Assembly (NCBI RefSeq): GCF_003944705.1
Contig: NZ_RWIS01000005.1
Coordinates: forward strand, 124,001 to 188,000
From: Hymenobacter metallilatus
Lineage (GTDB): Bacteria; Bacteroidota; Bacteroidia; Cytophagales; Hymenobacteraceae
DNA length: 64,000 nucleotides
Direction: 5' to 3'
Shown piece after piece: positions 44,326-52,923 of this stretch; the first letter of the stretch is position 1; the number at the start of each line of letters is the position of its first letter. Both the position numbers and the translations under genes were made by a program. A model generated the notes under the pieces. The model ran no database searches. It saw only the letters and a list, made by a program, of their open reading frames with translations, and was not told the DNA's origin.

Positions 44326-45063
44326 TTAACTGGCGGTGCGCCACTGCTGCCGCAGCTTCCAAGTGGAAAGGGCAGTAATAAGTAACCATATAAGTGCAGT
44401 GTTGCGCCACTCAGAGAAGAGGAGTCTGCGGAAGAAACGAAGCTGCTCTTGTAACCTATCTAATAAAGCAACTTGATGGGTAGGCGTGTTAAGGATTACA
44501 ATACCTGACTTAGTACCGCAAATAAAATTGTCGGTAGCTAAAGGTTGGTTGGGGTCTATGGGTTTGGGCTTCTCGGTAATGCAGTATAACATTGCTGGCT
44601 CATGGCTTAGGTCAAGCCAATGTTTTTGAGCTTTTGCTTGGTCAAGCAGATCCAGTAGGTGCACTAGGTTGGCGTAATTAGCACCTGCTGCAAAATGTAC
44701 CTGCATACCCCTGTCGAGGTTGGGCTCTTGTTGAAATTGCTGGACAATTATCTGGATATGCTGTAGTGTAAAATAATCGGGCAAAGTGTTGCCGATAAGT
44801 GAGAAGCTATACCATTGTCTAAACTGTGCTAATACCGCTGATGGAAGACAGGGTGGAATAATTGGCTGTGATTTATCCATAGGTTGTTGACACCAGTCAA
44901 TAGATTTAATCTGAGCGTTTTCCACTACACTATACTGGGTAGTTGATTTCTTTATATCAACTACCGTCACGCACCCCAGCCACAGCAGGCCCGCCAGCGC
45001 TAGTAGGCCCGGTGGGAAAAACAGTTCCCGATACCGACGACGAGGAAAAGGGAGGTAGTGCAT
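44326..45063 (-). CDS. Bitopic membrane protein of unknown function
   Basis: A 245-aa protein with a basic N-terminus, one hydrophobic helix (about 16-36, PPGLLALAGLLWLGCVTVV), a soluble middle and a second hydrophobic helix near the C-terminus (ALIWLLITALSTW). The middle has a pattern slightly like ExbD-type domains (MQVHFAAGANYANLVHLLDLLDQ) but this is weak. The gene is more AT-rich than its neighbours. The family is not recognised. Confidence 0.65.
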   Translation of the reverse strand: MHYLPFPRRRYRELFFPPGLLALAGLLWLGCVTVVDIKKSTTQYSVVENAQIKSIDWCQQPMDKSQPIIPPCLPSAVLAQFRQWYSFSLIGNTLPDYFTLQHIQIIVQQFQQEPNLDRGMQVHFAAGANYANLVHLLDLLDQAKAQKHWLDLSHEPAMLYCITEKPKPIDPNQPLATDNFICGTKSGIVILNTPTHQVALLDRLQEQLRFFRRLLFSEWRNTALIWLLITALSTWKLRQQWRTAS

Positions 45064-45221
45064 AAGTGGTTGAATAGGGGTAAAGAATAGAGTAGGAAGA
45101 TAAACGATTTTGCACCGAAAATTCGTCTGTGCCCAACCCTGGCCGCTAGTTACAGGTTAGCAAGTCTGAACCGCCGAGGCTTCGTGGCCTTTCGCGCTGA
45201 CTTCTCACGCCTACTTACTCA

Positions 45222-47348
45222 ATGCCCTACCGCTACGCCGCGCCGCTGTTGCTGCTACCCGTTACTGCCCTCGCCCAAATTGCCCCGCCCGATACCACCC
45301 GCGCCGTAACTCTGCCCGAAGCCACTGTAACCGGCTACGGGCAGCAGCTGCCGCTACGCCGCACCGCTGCCGCCGTGGGCGTACTCCAGGCCCGTGACTT
45401 CGAGCGGTTTCCGCAAACGGCCCTCACGCAGGCCGTGAACACGCTGCCCGGTGTGCGGCTGGAGGAGCGGGCCAGTGGCAGCTACCGCCTTAGCGTGCGG
45501 GGCAGCACGCTCCGTTCCCCTTTCGGGGTGCGCAACACGAAAGTGTACTACCAGGGGATTCCGTTTACCGAAGCCAGCGGCAGTACTCCCCTCAACCTGC
45601 TTGACCCCGCGCTGCTGGGTGGGCTGGAAGTGGTAAAGGGTCCCGCCGCCAGCGTGTATGGGGCCGGTACCGGCGGGGCGGTGCTACTCCGGGGGCGCAG
45701 GCCGGAACCCGGTACCAGCGCTGCCCAGGTGGGTTTCACGGCGGGCAGCTTCGGACTGCGGCGCTACACCGCATCCGTTGAAACTGGCTCGGCCACGGGC
45801 TACCTGCGCGCCACCTACGCCCGCCAGAGCCTCGACGGCTACCGCCAGCAAAGCGCCCTGCGCCGCGACGTGCTGGCCCTGGATGGGGAGTGGCAGGCCA
45901 CGGAAAAGCAGACTGTGGGCCTGCACGCGCTGTACTCAGATATCAACTACCAACTGCCCGGCGGCCTCACCCGCGCCCAGTTTCTGGCTGACCCCCGCCA
46001 GGCCCGCCCCGGCACAGCTACCGCGCCCGGCACTGTGCAGCAGCGTACCTACTACGCCTCCCGCACCGCCCTGCTCGGGGCCACCCACGAGGCCCTCTTC
46101 ACTGACCGGTTCAGCCTGCGTACCACGCTCTACCTGAGCGGCAGCCGCATCAATACACCGTATTTGATAGACTTCGAGCGTAACACGCTGCTGGGTGGGG
46201 GCGGGCGCACGGTGGCCAGCTACCGCACCGCCCTGGCCGGCCGCATCCTGCGCCTGCAAGTCGGGGCCGAGGGGCAGACCGGTTTCGAAAGCTCCCGCAA
46301 CTACCAGAACCGCGCCGGCCAGCCCGGCGCGTTGCGCTACGACGACGAAATCCGGACGCTCACCGGCTTTGCTTTCGCCCAGGCCGATTACGAGCTGCCG
46401 GCCGGGCTGCTGCTCACGGCCGGAGCCAGCTACAACCGCCTCCGCTACCGCATCAGCCGCCTTTCCGATGCCGCCACCAACCCCACCGGCTACGCACTGG
46501 AGCGAAACTTCCGCCCGGAAGTGTCGCCGAGGGTGGCGTTGCTGCGCGAGTTTGGCCCGGCCCTGGCGGTATACGGCAGCGTAAGCACCGGCTTCTCACC
46601 ACCCACCGAGGAAGAAATCCGGCCCTCCGACGGCTCCATCAACCGCGCCTTGCAGGCTGAGCGCGGCACCAGCTACGAAGTGGGCGCGCGCGGCACGCTA
46701 CTCCGGCAGCGCCTGCGCTACGACGTGGCCCTCTACGACCAGCGCCAACGTCAGACCATCACCACCCGCACCACCGACCTAGGCACCCAACTCTTCGCCA
46801 ACGCCGGCACCACCCGCCAGCGCGGGGTGGAGGTGGCGTTAAGTGGCTGGCTGTGGCGAGGGGAAGCTACAAGCTTCCAGCCACAAGCGGCTAGCGCTGA
46901 GGGTGACGTGTTGCCCACGGGCCTCCGCGCCTTCGTCAGCTACGCTTACAACCACTACCGCTTCGGGAGCTACGAAAGCGGCGGGCAGAATTTCAGCGGC
47001 AACCGCCTCACTGGCACCGCCCCCCACACCCTCACCGCTGGTCTCGATGTGGTGGCCCCGCTGGGCTTTTACCTGAGCCCCACCATCAACCACCAGGCCC
47101 GCATCTTCGTGAATGACGCCAACACGGAGGCCGCGCCCGGCTACTGGACCTTCGGCACGCGCTGCGGCTGGCGCCGCAGCATCGGCGGCTTCTTGGTGGA
47201 CGTGTTCGGGGGCGGCGAAAACCTTACCGACCGCCGCTACTCCCTGGGCAACGACCTCAACGCCTTCGGAGGCCGTTACTTCCAGCCCGCCCCGGCCCGC
47301 AACTGGTACGCGGGGCTGAGCTTGCGGCAGGGGAAAAGGAAAAAGTAA
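45222..47348 (+). CDS. TonB-dependent outer-membrane receptor
   Basis: A 708-aa outer-membrane transporter. It has a signal peptide (1-18, ending in TALAQ), a TonB box-like stretch, and a plug domain (about 25-145) with LPEATVTGYGQQLPLRRTAAAVGVL, NTLPGVRLEERASGSYRLSVRGS and VVKGPAASVYGAGTGGAVLLRG. A 22-strand beta-barrel follows, ending in ARNWYAGLSLR. No CarboxypepD_reg domain precedes the plug and no SusD follows, so it belongs to the siderophore/metal/cofactor type (FecA/FyuA-like) rather than the SusC polysaccharide type. Substrate unknown. Motifs such as FGVRNTKVYYQGIPFTEASG resemble ferric-chelate receptors. Confidence 0.93.
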   Translation: MPYRYAAPLLLLPVTALAQIAPPDTTRAVTLPEATVTGYGQQLPLRRTAAAVGVLQARDFERFPQTALTQAVNTLPGVRLEERASGSYRLSVRGSTLRSPFGVRNTKVYYQGIPFTEASGSTPLNLLDPALLGGLEVVKGPAASVYGAGTGGAVLLRGRRPEPGTSAAQVGFTAGSFGLRRYTASVETGSATGYLRATYARQSLDGYRQQSALRRDVLALDGEWQATEKQTVGLHALYSDINYQLPGGLTRAQFLADPRQARPGTATAPGTVQQRTYYASRTALLGATHEALFTDRFSLRTTLYLSGSRINTPYLIDFERNTLLGGGGRTVASYRTALAGRILRLQVGAEGQTGFESSRNYQNRAGQPGALRYDDEIRTLTGFAFAQADYELPAGLLLTAGASYNRLRYRISRLSDAATNPTGYALERNFRPEVSPRVALLREFGPALAVYGSVSTGFSPPTEEEIRPSDGSINRALQAERGTSYEVGARGTLLRQRLRYDVALYDQRQRQTITTRTTDLGTQLFANAGTTRQRGVEVALSGWLWRGEATSFQPQAASAEGDVLPTGLRAFVSYAYNHYRFGSYESGGQNFSGNRLTGTAPHTLTAGLDVVAPLGFYLSPTINHQARIFVNDANTEAAPGYWTFGTRCGWRRSIGGFLVDVFGGGENLTDRRYSLGNDLNAFGGRYFQPAPARNWYAGLSLRQGKRKK

Positions 47349-47350
47349 AT

Positions 47351-47466
47351 GCTATTTCGTCATCCTGAGCGGAGCGAAGGACCTCATGATAGCAGAACGA
47401 TTGTCGTAGGAACGACTCGTGCTGACGTGATAAGGTTCTTCGCTGCGCTCAGAATGACGAAACAGC
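47351..47466. repeat. Intergenic inverted repeat element (type B, copy 2)
   Basis: Imperfect 40-bp arms (about 47351-47390 and 47427-47466) carrying CATCCTGAGCGGAGCGAAGG, the same core as the element at 18463-18560. The convergent receptor and oxidoreductase genes flank it. Confidence 0.8.
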
Positions 47467-47485
47467 TTTTCTCTTCAATTTCAAC

Positions 47486-48643
47486 TCACACCTTCACCTT
47501 TTTCCCGGTGCGGGCGGCTTCGTAGATGGCCATAATCAGGCGAATATCCTTGAGGCCTTCTTCGCCGGGCGTTTTGGGCGTCTTGTTCTGGAGCACGCAC
47601 TCGGCCATGTGGTCCAGCTCGGCGGCGAACTGGTTGCCTTCCTTGATCTTGGGCTGCTGCTGGCCGTCCTTGTCCCCGATGACCATTTTGTGCTCGTAGT
47701 AGTCGGTGGCGGGGTCGAGGTCGAGCCAGGCTTTCTGGCCGAACACGCGGTAGCGCTTCACGCCTTCGGTGCTGTAGGAGCTGGTGCAAGTAGCCAGAAT
47801 GCCGCTCGGGAAACGCAACGTGAAATGAATCCGGTCCTCTACTTCCTTAAAGCGTGGGTCGGCCTGGTCGCTCATTTCCAGGGCGGTTACTTCCACGGGC
47901 TCCTCGCCGGTGAGGTAGCGGGCGGCGTTGAGCGAGTAAATGCCCAAGTCCATCAGGGAGCCGCCGCCGGCCAGTTTCTTCTGCACCCGCCAGGTATCGG
48001 CCTGGTCGCCGGTGGGGTCCACAATGCGGCCGTGGTCGGCGGTAATCTGCATCACCTTGCCCAGCTCACCCTTCCGGATGCGGGCAATGGCCTCTAGGTT
48101 GAAGGGCTCGTACTGCGCCCGGTAGGCAATCATCAGCTTTTTGCCGGCTTTCTGGCAGGCGTCAATCATCTGCTGACAATCTTTTTCGGTGTTGGCCATG
48201 GGCTTCTCGCACAGCACATGCTTGCCCGCCTTAGCCGCTCGGATGGTGTACTCGGCGTGCAGACCCACTGGTAGCACGATGTACACCACGTCCACAGCCG
48301 GATTGTCCTTAATGGAGTCGAAATTCCGGTAGTTATAGATGTTTTTGGCGTCCACGCCGTACTCGGCGGCCAGCTTTTTGGCCTTATCGGGCGAGCCGCT
48401 CACCAGAGCCGTAATGCGGGCATATTTGCAGTCTTTGAAGGCGGGCATCATCTGCTCCTGGGCAAATTTGCCGAGGCCCACGATGGCAAAGCCCAGCTTC
48501 TTCTGGTCGTCGTATTGCATAGCGGCAGTGGTTTCGGTGAAAGGTAGTGCGGCGGCCGGACCAGCCACGGCGGCCAGGGCAACGCCCAGGCCCGTTTGCC
48601 GCAAGAAGTGCCGCCGCGAATCGGAAGAATAAGTTGGGTTCAT
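47486..48643 (-). CDS. Gfo/Idh/MocA family oxidoreductase with Tat signal
   Basis: A 385-aa NAD(P)-dependent sugar oxidoreductase. The twin-arginine signal SRRHFLRQTGLGVALAAVAG (about 9-28) targets it, folded with its cofactor, to the periplasm. The Rossmann part starts GFAIVGLGKFAQEQMM. The family KP motif is in LCEKPMANTEKDCQ, and the second domain has GGSLMDLGIYSLNAARYLTGEEP. The C-terminus resembles glucose-fructose oxidoreductase. Substrate unknown. Periplasmic Gfo/Idh/MocA enzymes of this form are common in Bacteroidota. Confidence 0.93.
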   Translation of the reverse strand: MNPTYSSDSRRHFLRQTGLGVALAAVAGPAAALPFTETTAAMQYDDQKKLGFAIVGLGKFAQEQMMPAFKDCKYARITALVSGSPDKAKKLAAEYGVDAKNIYNYRNFDSIKDNPAVDVVYIVLPVGLHAEYTIRAAKAGKHVLCEKPMANTEKDCQQMIDACQKAGKKLMIAYRAQYEPFNLEAIARIRKGELGKVMQITADHGRIVDPTGDQADTWRVQKKLAGGGSLMDLGIYSLNAARYLTGEEPVEVTALEMSDQADPRFKEVEDRIHFTLRFPSGILATCTSSYSTEGVKRYRVFGQKAWLDLDPATDYYEHKMVIGDKDGQQQPKIKEGNQFAAELDHMAECVLQNKTPKTPGEEGLKDIRLIMAIYEAARTGKKVKV

Positions 48644-48752
48644 ACAGGTGCTGGCATGACATGAACCCTGCTGAACGGCCCAAACTGCCGCACTGTTACT
48701 TAATGCCCGATTCTTCTACCTTCACTGTCGCATCACTTCTTCTGTTTTTATC

Positions 48753-49253
48753 ATGCCCGAAACGCTTTTGCTTACCCCGCTTACAGCCACGCATTACCCG
48801 GCCGTTGCCGCCATCTACGCTGAAGGTATTGCCACCGGCCAGGCCACCCTCAACACAGAAGTGCCTGCCTGGGAGGCCTGGGATGCCGCCCACTTGCCGC
48901 ACAGCCGCCTGGTGGCGCTTACCCCTACAGATGAAATAGCCGGCTGGGCCGCGTTAACGCCCGTATCGGGACGGTGCGTGTACAGCGGCGTAGCGGAAGT
49001 GAGTGTGTACGTAGGAGCCAAATACCGGGGACAGGGAGTAGGACTGCTGTTGCTACGGGAACTGGTGCAGCAGTCCGAGCAACAGGGCATCTGGACGCTG
49101 CAGGCTGGCATCATCCGCGAAAATACCCCCAGCCTGCGCCTGCACGAACAAGCCGGATTCCGGTTGGTTGGCACCCGCGAAAAGCTGGGCCAGCTTCACG
49201 GCCAGTGGCGCGACGTATGCCTGCTGGAACGCCGTAGTGCGGTGATTTACTGA
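48753..49253 (+). CDS. GNAT acetyltransferase, phosphinothricin-acetyltransferase-like
   Basis: A 166-aa acetyltransferase of the PAT subgroup, which N-acetylates small amines such as methionine sulfone or phosphinothricin. Motifs: HYPAVAAIYAEGIATGQATLNTEVPAWEAWD (PAT N-terminus), AEVSVYVGAKYRGQGVGLLLLREL (acetyl-CoA loop) and NTPSLRLHEQAGFRLVGTREKLGQLHGQWRDVCLLER. The substrate is inferred only from subgroup likeness. It is divergent from the oxidoreductase. Confidence 0.92.
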   Translation: MPETLLLTPLTATHYPAVAAIYAEGIATGQATLNTEVPAWEAWDAAHLPHSRLVALTPTDEIAGWAALTPVSGRCVYSGVAEVSVYVGAKYRGQGVGLLLLRELVQQSEQQGIWTLQAGIIRENTPSLRLHEQAGFRLVGTREKLGQLHGQWRDVCLLERRSAVIY

Positions 49254-49366
49254 AATGGGGCGCTAACGGGTCTGGCGTTCAATCGTCCTAAGCGCGCATC
49301 AAACAGCAACGCAGGACTGATAAACACCCGAACAGCCGTCAGAAAATCCTTCGCAGCTTGAGTTAC

Positions 49367-50188
49367 TTAGTCCAGGGCAGGGAGCAAAAGCATTGGCAAG
49401 TGGCCGTGCAGAACTACCTGCGAGGTAACGCTACGGTTGAACAGCTGCCCCAGAAAGCTACGGCGCCGAGCTACCAGCACCAGCAGGTCGGCGTGGGTTT
49501 CCTGGGCGGCCTGTAAAATACCCTCCGGAATCCGGCGGTGGCGCACCCCATGCGAATGAATGCGCGTCTCAATACCGGTTACCAGGCCACTGCTGGCCAC
49601 CGCATCCAGCGCGGCCGTGCAGGTGTCGCTGTCTTCGGGCTCGGCCACGTGGCTTACTGTCAGGCGGGGTTTCAGCTGCATGAGTAAGTCCCGCATGCCT
49701 TCTGACTGGGTTTTCAGGCTGATGGAGCTGTTGTCGGCGGCTATAGTAATAGAGTGAGGAGGCACCACGGCCTGAGTGCCTATTGGTACTACCAACAGCG
49801 GCGTGCGGGTGGCCCGCAGGAGTTTGAGCGAAGTGCTGGTAACCAGCTCGTCGGGGGTAGTTTCGGTGTCTGGCTTTCCCAAAATAAGCACGCTGGGTGC
49901 ATGGCGGCGAACGGCATCGGTTACGGCGGCCTCCACACCTTCTACCGCCGACTCCACTACTACGGGCACGCCCAGGGGCTGCACCCGTTCCTGCAGAGCC
50001 GCCGCTACCTCGCCCTCACTCAGATGCCGGATGCTCCCATTAAAGGCATCCGGATCCAGGAGGGTTTCACGCCGAATGTGCAACAGAACCAGCGGCGCTT
50101 GTACGGGGGCTGCCAGCGCTGCCGCATAGCGCAGAGCCTGGTCGGCAGCGGGGGTGAAATCGGTAAGCACGAGAAAAGGAGCGGCCAT
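49367..50188 (-). CDS. Universal stress protein, tandem domain
   Basis: A 273-aa protein with two UspA-like halves (about 4-140 and 145-272). The N-terminal half starts FLVLTDFTPAADQALRYAAALAA and has VLILGKPDTETT and LLRATRTPLLVVPIG. The second half ends with ADLLVLVARRRSFLGQLFNRSVTSQVVLHGHLPMLLL, a G-x9-G(S/T)-type nucleotide loop that is only partly conserved. It follows arsC by 132 nt on the same strand and may be part of that stress region. The exact role is unknown. Confidence 0.88.
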   Translation of the reverse strand: MAAPFLVLTDFTPAADQALRYAAALAAPVQAPLVLLHIRRETLLDPDAFNGSIRHLSEGEVAAALQERVQPLGVPVVVESAVEGVEAAVTDAVRRHAPSVLILGKPDTETTPDELVTSTSLKLLRATRTPLLVVPIGTQAVVPPHSITIAADNSSISLKTQSEGMRDLLMQLKPRLTVSHVAEPEDSDTCTAALDAVASSGLVTGIETRIHSHGVRHRRIPEGILQAAQETHADLLVLVARRRSFLGQLFNRSVTSQVVLHGHLPMLLLPALD

Positions 50189-50320
50189 ACGGAAAAGCTG
50201 ATTAGGGATAGGAGCAGATCAATTACTACCGGAAGTATACGGGAAATGTGGTAGTACGCTGCATTCCGCCCCGAAATTGCCTGCTGTGTGCCGGCTGCTC
50301 CGGTTTCCTGGCCAGGCTGG

Positions 50321-50758
50321 TTACAGCCCGTGAGCAAGCGGCGAAGCCACGTGCGTGCGCGCAAATTCCTGCGCATAGCCCCTTATTTGGTCGCGCGTAG
50401 CCCGAAAGGACTCTAAAATAACCTCCTCCGGGCCCGTTGCGCGGGCTGGGTCGGGGAAGCTATGGTGCAAACGGGTAGCAGTGGCCGCACCCGGCAGAAC
50501 GGGGCAGGTTTCCCGGGCATGGTCGCACACGGTTACTACCACATCAAAGGGCACGGCCGCGTATTCGGTAGCCAGATTGGAGGTGTGCTGGCTGATATCG
50601 ATGCCGTCTTCGGCCATCACCTGTACTGCCCGCGGATTCAGCCCGTGCGTTTCCACGCCTGCTGAGTATACCTGTGCGGTAGGCAACAGCTGGTGCAGAT
50701 AGCCGTGCAGCATTTGGCTGCGGCAGGAGTTGCCAGTGCAAAGAACCAGAATATTCAT
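50321..50758 (-). CDS. arsC: Thioredoxin-coupled arsenate reductase
   Basis: A 145-aa low-molecular-weight phosphatase-fold enzyme that reduces arsenate to arsenite. The active loop is CTGNSCR (Cys7 to Arg13). The two redox cysteines needed for the reductase, absent from plain phosphatases, are Cys78 and Cys85 in VTVCDHARETCPVLPG. The third gene of the ars operon, 27 nt after arsI. Arsenite produced here would need an exporter, which is not in this cluster. Confidence 0.94.
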   Translation of the reverse strand: MNILVLCTGNSCRSQMLHGYLHQLLPTAQVYSAGVETHGLNPRAVQVMAEDGIDISQHTSNLATEYAAVPFDVVVTVCDHARETCPVLPGAATATRLHHSFPDPARATGPEEVILESFRATRDQIRGYAQEFARTHVASPLAHGL

Positions 50759-50785
50759 AGCGAAAGATGAGTTAAGGCGTAGCAG

Positions 50786-51340
50786 TTAGCAGCAATTGCC
50801 AGCGGGCGAGCAGGCGGCCCCGGCTGCAGCACTAGTGTCTGCCAGCGTGAAGGCCATAGGAGCCATGGCAGGTATCACTTCGGCTACGGCGGCGGGGGCA
50901 ATGCAGCACTGGCTGCTCTCCGCCGTCTGGTCGTACTCCTGCTGGTAGCGCGGGTCATTAAATTCCGCATCTTCGTGAAAGTAGTACACCTCCCATTCGG
51001 TGCCATCGGGGTCGTTCACCCAGAATTTGTCCTGCTTGGCGTAGCAGCAGCTCGTCCCGATTTCTTCCCGCTGTACCAGACCGGCTTGCCGGGCCGCGGC
51101 CAGTCGCTCTTCCAGTTGCGGCAGCGTTTCTACCTGAAACCCCAGGTGCCCGAAATTGCTGTGCACTCGCTCCGGGTTTTGCACAAACGAAATAATCAGA
51201 GAGGGAGCATCCAGCACGTATTTGGCGTAACCGGGCTTGATTTTGCTGGCTGGCTGCCCGAAAAAGGCGGTGTAGAAAGTAACCGTGGCCGCCAGGTCAG
51301 AAACGTACAGCGACACGTGCATGCGGGGGAAAGTGCTCAT
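50786..51340 (-). CDS. arsI: ArsI/CadI-type C-As lyase (glyoxalase-fold dioxygenase)
   Basis: A 184-aa protein of the vicinal-oxygen-chelate fold, start at 51340 (MSTFPRMHVSLYVSDLAATVTFY). Ferrous-iron ligands expected at His8, His65 and Glu117 (HVSLYV, FGHLGF, EWEVYY) and the vicinal pair Cys98-Cys99 in EIGTSCCYAKQDKFWV are those of ArsI, which splits carbon-arsenic bonds of methylarsenite and aromatic arsenicals. The C-terminal tail adds cysteines (QCCIAPA, ACSPAGNCC) that could bind arsenic. CadI-type metal-binding is the alternative name. It lies between arsR and arsC with gaps of 38 and 27 nt. Confidence 0.93.
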   Translation of the reverse strand: MSTFPRMHVSLYVSDLAATVTFYTAFFGQPASKIKPGYAKYVLDAPSLIISFVQNPERVHSNFGHLGFQVETLPQLEERLAAARQAGLVQREEIGTSCCYAKQDKFWVNDPDGTEWEVYYFHEDAEFNDPRYQQEYDQTAESSQCCIAPAAVAEVIPAMAPMAFTLADTSAAAGAACSPAGNCC

Positions 51341-51378
51341 AGCTGAAAGAAGTAAAACGTGAAAAAGCCTGGAAATAA

Positions 51379-51729
51379 TCAGCAGCCGCAACTATCGGCC
51401 GGGTCGCAGCCAGTAGTAGTTGTGGCCTGCGCGAAAAACAAAGCAAACTGCTGCTGCACCTGCTGCCACAACGGCCGGTTTAGGCAGTAGCACACGGTGA
51501 GGCCCTCAATTTCGCCCCGGATGAGGTCCAGAGCCTTCAACTCCTGCAAGTGCTGCGAGACAGTAGTGCGCGACAATGGAAGCTCGGCCGCAATGTCGCC
51601 GGAGATGCAGGTGGTTTTGCCTGCCAGCAGCTGAATAATGGCCACCCGGGCCGGATGAGCCAGGGCTTTGGCCATCCGGGCCAGTTGCTGCTGCTCAATG
51701 GTAAACTCAGTAAGCTTGGCGTATGTCAT
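51379..51729 (-). CDS. arsR: ArsR family metalloregulator
   Basis: A 116-aa winged-helix repressor. From the ATG at 51729 ([32 protein letters not shown]). The recognition region is [27 protein letters not shown]. Cysteines Cys80, Cys82 and the tail Cys108, Cys114, Cys116 ([12 protein letters not shown]) are candidate arsenite ligands, a layout unlike the ELCVCDLC site of the classical E. coli type. The in-frame ATGs at 51765 and 51783 lie in or beyond the operator and are rejected. It should repress its own operon. Confidence 0.92.
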   Translation of the reverse strand: MTYAKLTEFTIEQQQLARMAKALAHPARVAIIQLLAGKTTCISGDIAAELPLSRTTVSQHLQELKALDLIRGEIEGLTVCYCLNRPLWQQVQQQFALFFAQATTTTGCDPADSCGC

Positions 51730-51744
51730 TTCAAGTGCTTGTTG

Positions 51745-51783
51745 TATGACGTAAACATACGTCATATCTGCATAAAATGTCAA
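51745..51783 (-). promoter_or_regulatory. ars operon promoter with ArsR operator
   Basis: A perfect 9-bp inverted repeat, TATGACGTA (51745-51753) and TACGTCATA (51758-51766), with a 4-bp spacer. The minus-strand -7 box TATGTTTA (51752-51759) lies inside it, and a TTG (51781-51783) is 21 nt upstream as -33 element. Binding of ArsR would block polymerase. This gives direct support for autoregulation. Confidence 0.75.
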
Positions 51784-51814
51784 CAGCTCTTCGGTTGTTT
51801 TTTTCTATAGACGA

Positions 51815-51849
51815 AAAAAGCACCCTGAGCCAAGCTCAGGGTGCTTTTT
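51815..51849. terminator. Bidirectional hairpin terminator
   Basis: Perfect 16-bp stem (51815-51830 with 51834-51849, core GCACCCTGAGC) with A-run and T-run flanks. It separates the ars promoter from the disordered-protein gene ending at 52021. Confidence 0.8.
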
Positions 51850-52020
51850 CAGGTAGGACTACGTTTCCAGCGCGCTAAAGCTAGTGTTGCTGAATCAGCA
51901 GGGATGTTACCGCCTTTGCTTCAACAGGTACACCCAGACAGGAAGGAGAGCCTATTTTACTTAACGCAACCGCCTCAGTAGTTTAGACTACCCACCGAGA
52001 AGCCCTGCGGCACCGGCATG

Positions 52021-52293
52021 TTAGCGGTTATTGTCGTCGATGGGGTTGTTGAAGCCCGGGTTCATCAGCTCATCCGTCATGCTGGAGTTATCCGGGTCGG
52101 GGCCAGTGGTTGCACTATCGGTCGGAATGCCGGTTGTTTCGGCCTCCAGGCGGGCAGAAGTATCCAGCGTACCTTCTTCGTCGCGCTGATAACCGTATAG
52201 CTCCTCGCGGTGCTTACGCTGCGCATCGGTTAAATTGGCGCCCGAATCGGGGTTTAAAGCGGCGGCGGGGTCCTGGTTGTTATCAGTTGCCAT
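52021..52293 (-). CDS. Small acidic disordered protein
   Basis: A 90-aa protein from the ATG at 52293 (MATDNNQDPAAALNPDSGAN). It is rich in Asp, Asn, Ser, Thr and Gly, with no hydrophobic core. A DAQRKHREELYGYQRDEEG stretch is the only helix-like part. It follows a similar gene after 42 nt. Together with flanking stress proteins it may be a desiccation or stress protectant; this is inference from composition and position. Confidence 0.6.
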   Translation of the reverse strand: MATDNNQDPAAALNPDSGANLTDAQRKHREELYGYQRDEEGTLDTSARLEAETTGIPTDSATTGPDPDNSSMTDELMNPGFNNPIDDNNR

Positions 52294-52335
52294 GTGAAAG
52301 AAGTAGAATGGGAGGTGGTATGAACCCTGGGGCAA

Positions 52336-52794
52336 TTACTTGCCGGAGCCAGGAATCCCGCGCCCTTCGTCGGGCCGGAATGCGCTGAACTCGTCGGGGT
52401 TGTCGTTTTTACCCACGTTGGGATTTTTGGGATGCTCTTCGTCCTCCGGGGCTGGCTCGGTAGTATGGTTGGCCGGCTCGTTGGTAGGCCAGTTGCGGGT
52501 TCCGCCGGCATACCGGGGGTCATCTTTAGCCCAGCCTTCCCGCTGCTCAAAGTACTCAGCATCCTCTACCTGCCGTACGGTGGAAGGCTCCAGGTTTTGG
52601 GGGGTGCTACCACGTTGCTCCGGAAAGGCAACGGGCGGTGCCACTTGGCCGCCTTCAGTTACGCTTTCTTCCTGCTGGGCCCGGGTGCGGCTTTCGGGTG
52701 CTGTGGGCTTACCAAAGTCGCCATATTGTGGGGTGCCAGCGCCAGCAGGAGTATTTTCCGGGGTGGGGGCAGAGGTATCGGGAGTGGTTTGCAT
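52336..52794 (-). CDS. Acidic, proline-rich disordered protein
   Basis: A 152-aa protein from the ATG at 52794 (MQTTPDTSAPTPENTPAGAG), rich in Pro, Glu, Thr, Gly and Asn throughout, with no membrane segment. Short ordered-looking stretches are TVRQVEDAEYFEQREGWAKDDPRY and GTRNWPTNEP. It is the first gene of a two-gene minus-strand unit with the 90-aa protein. Unrecognised family. A structural disorder role is inferred from composition. Confidence 0.6.
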   Translation of the reverse strand: MQTTPDTSAPTPENTPAGAGTPQYGDFGKPTAPESRTRAQQEESVTEGGQVAPPVAFPEQRGSTPQNLEPSTVRQVEDAEYFEQREGWAKDDPRYAGGTRNWPTNEPANHTTEPAPEDEEHPKNPNVGKNDNPDEFSAFRPDEGRGIPGSGK

Positions 52795-52923
52795 GTGAAT
52801 GTGTGTAGGAGAGAATAGTTCGGGATGCTGCGGCACCGGAGTGCCCGCTTCTCTGGCTCATACGTAAACTCCTGGCAAATGGCGAAACGCATTTGTTTGC
52901 CTCAGCACAATTCTTTTATAATC

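Noticed and set aside
44326..45063. ExbD/TolR homologue
   Set aside because: Only a faint pattern in the middle region; two membrane helices and the missing N-terminal ExbD signature argue against it.
45222..47348. SusC-type polysaccharide receptor
   Set aside because: No CarboxypepD_reg domain before the plug and no SusD partner; length of 708 aa is short for SusC.
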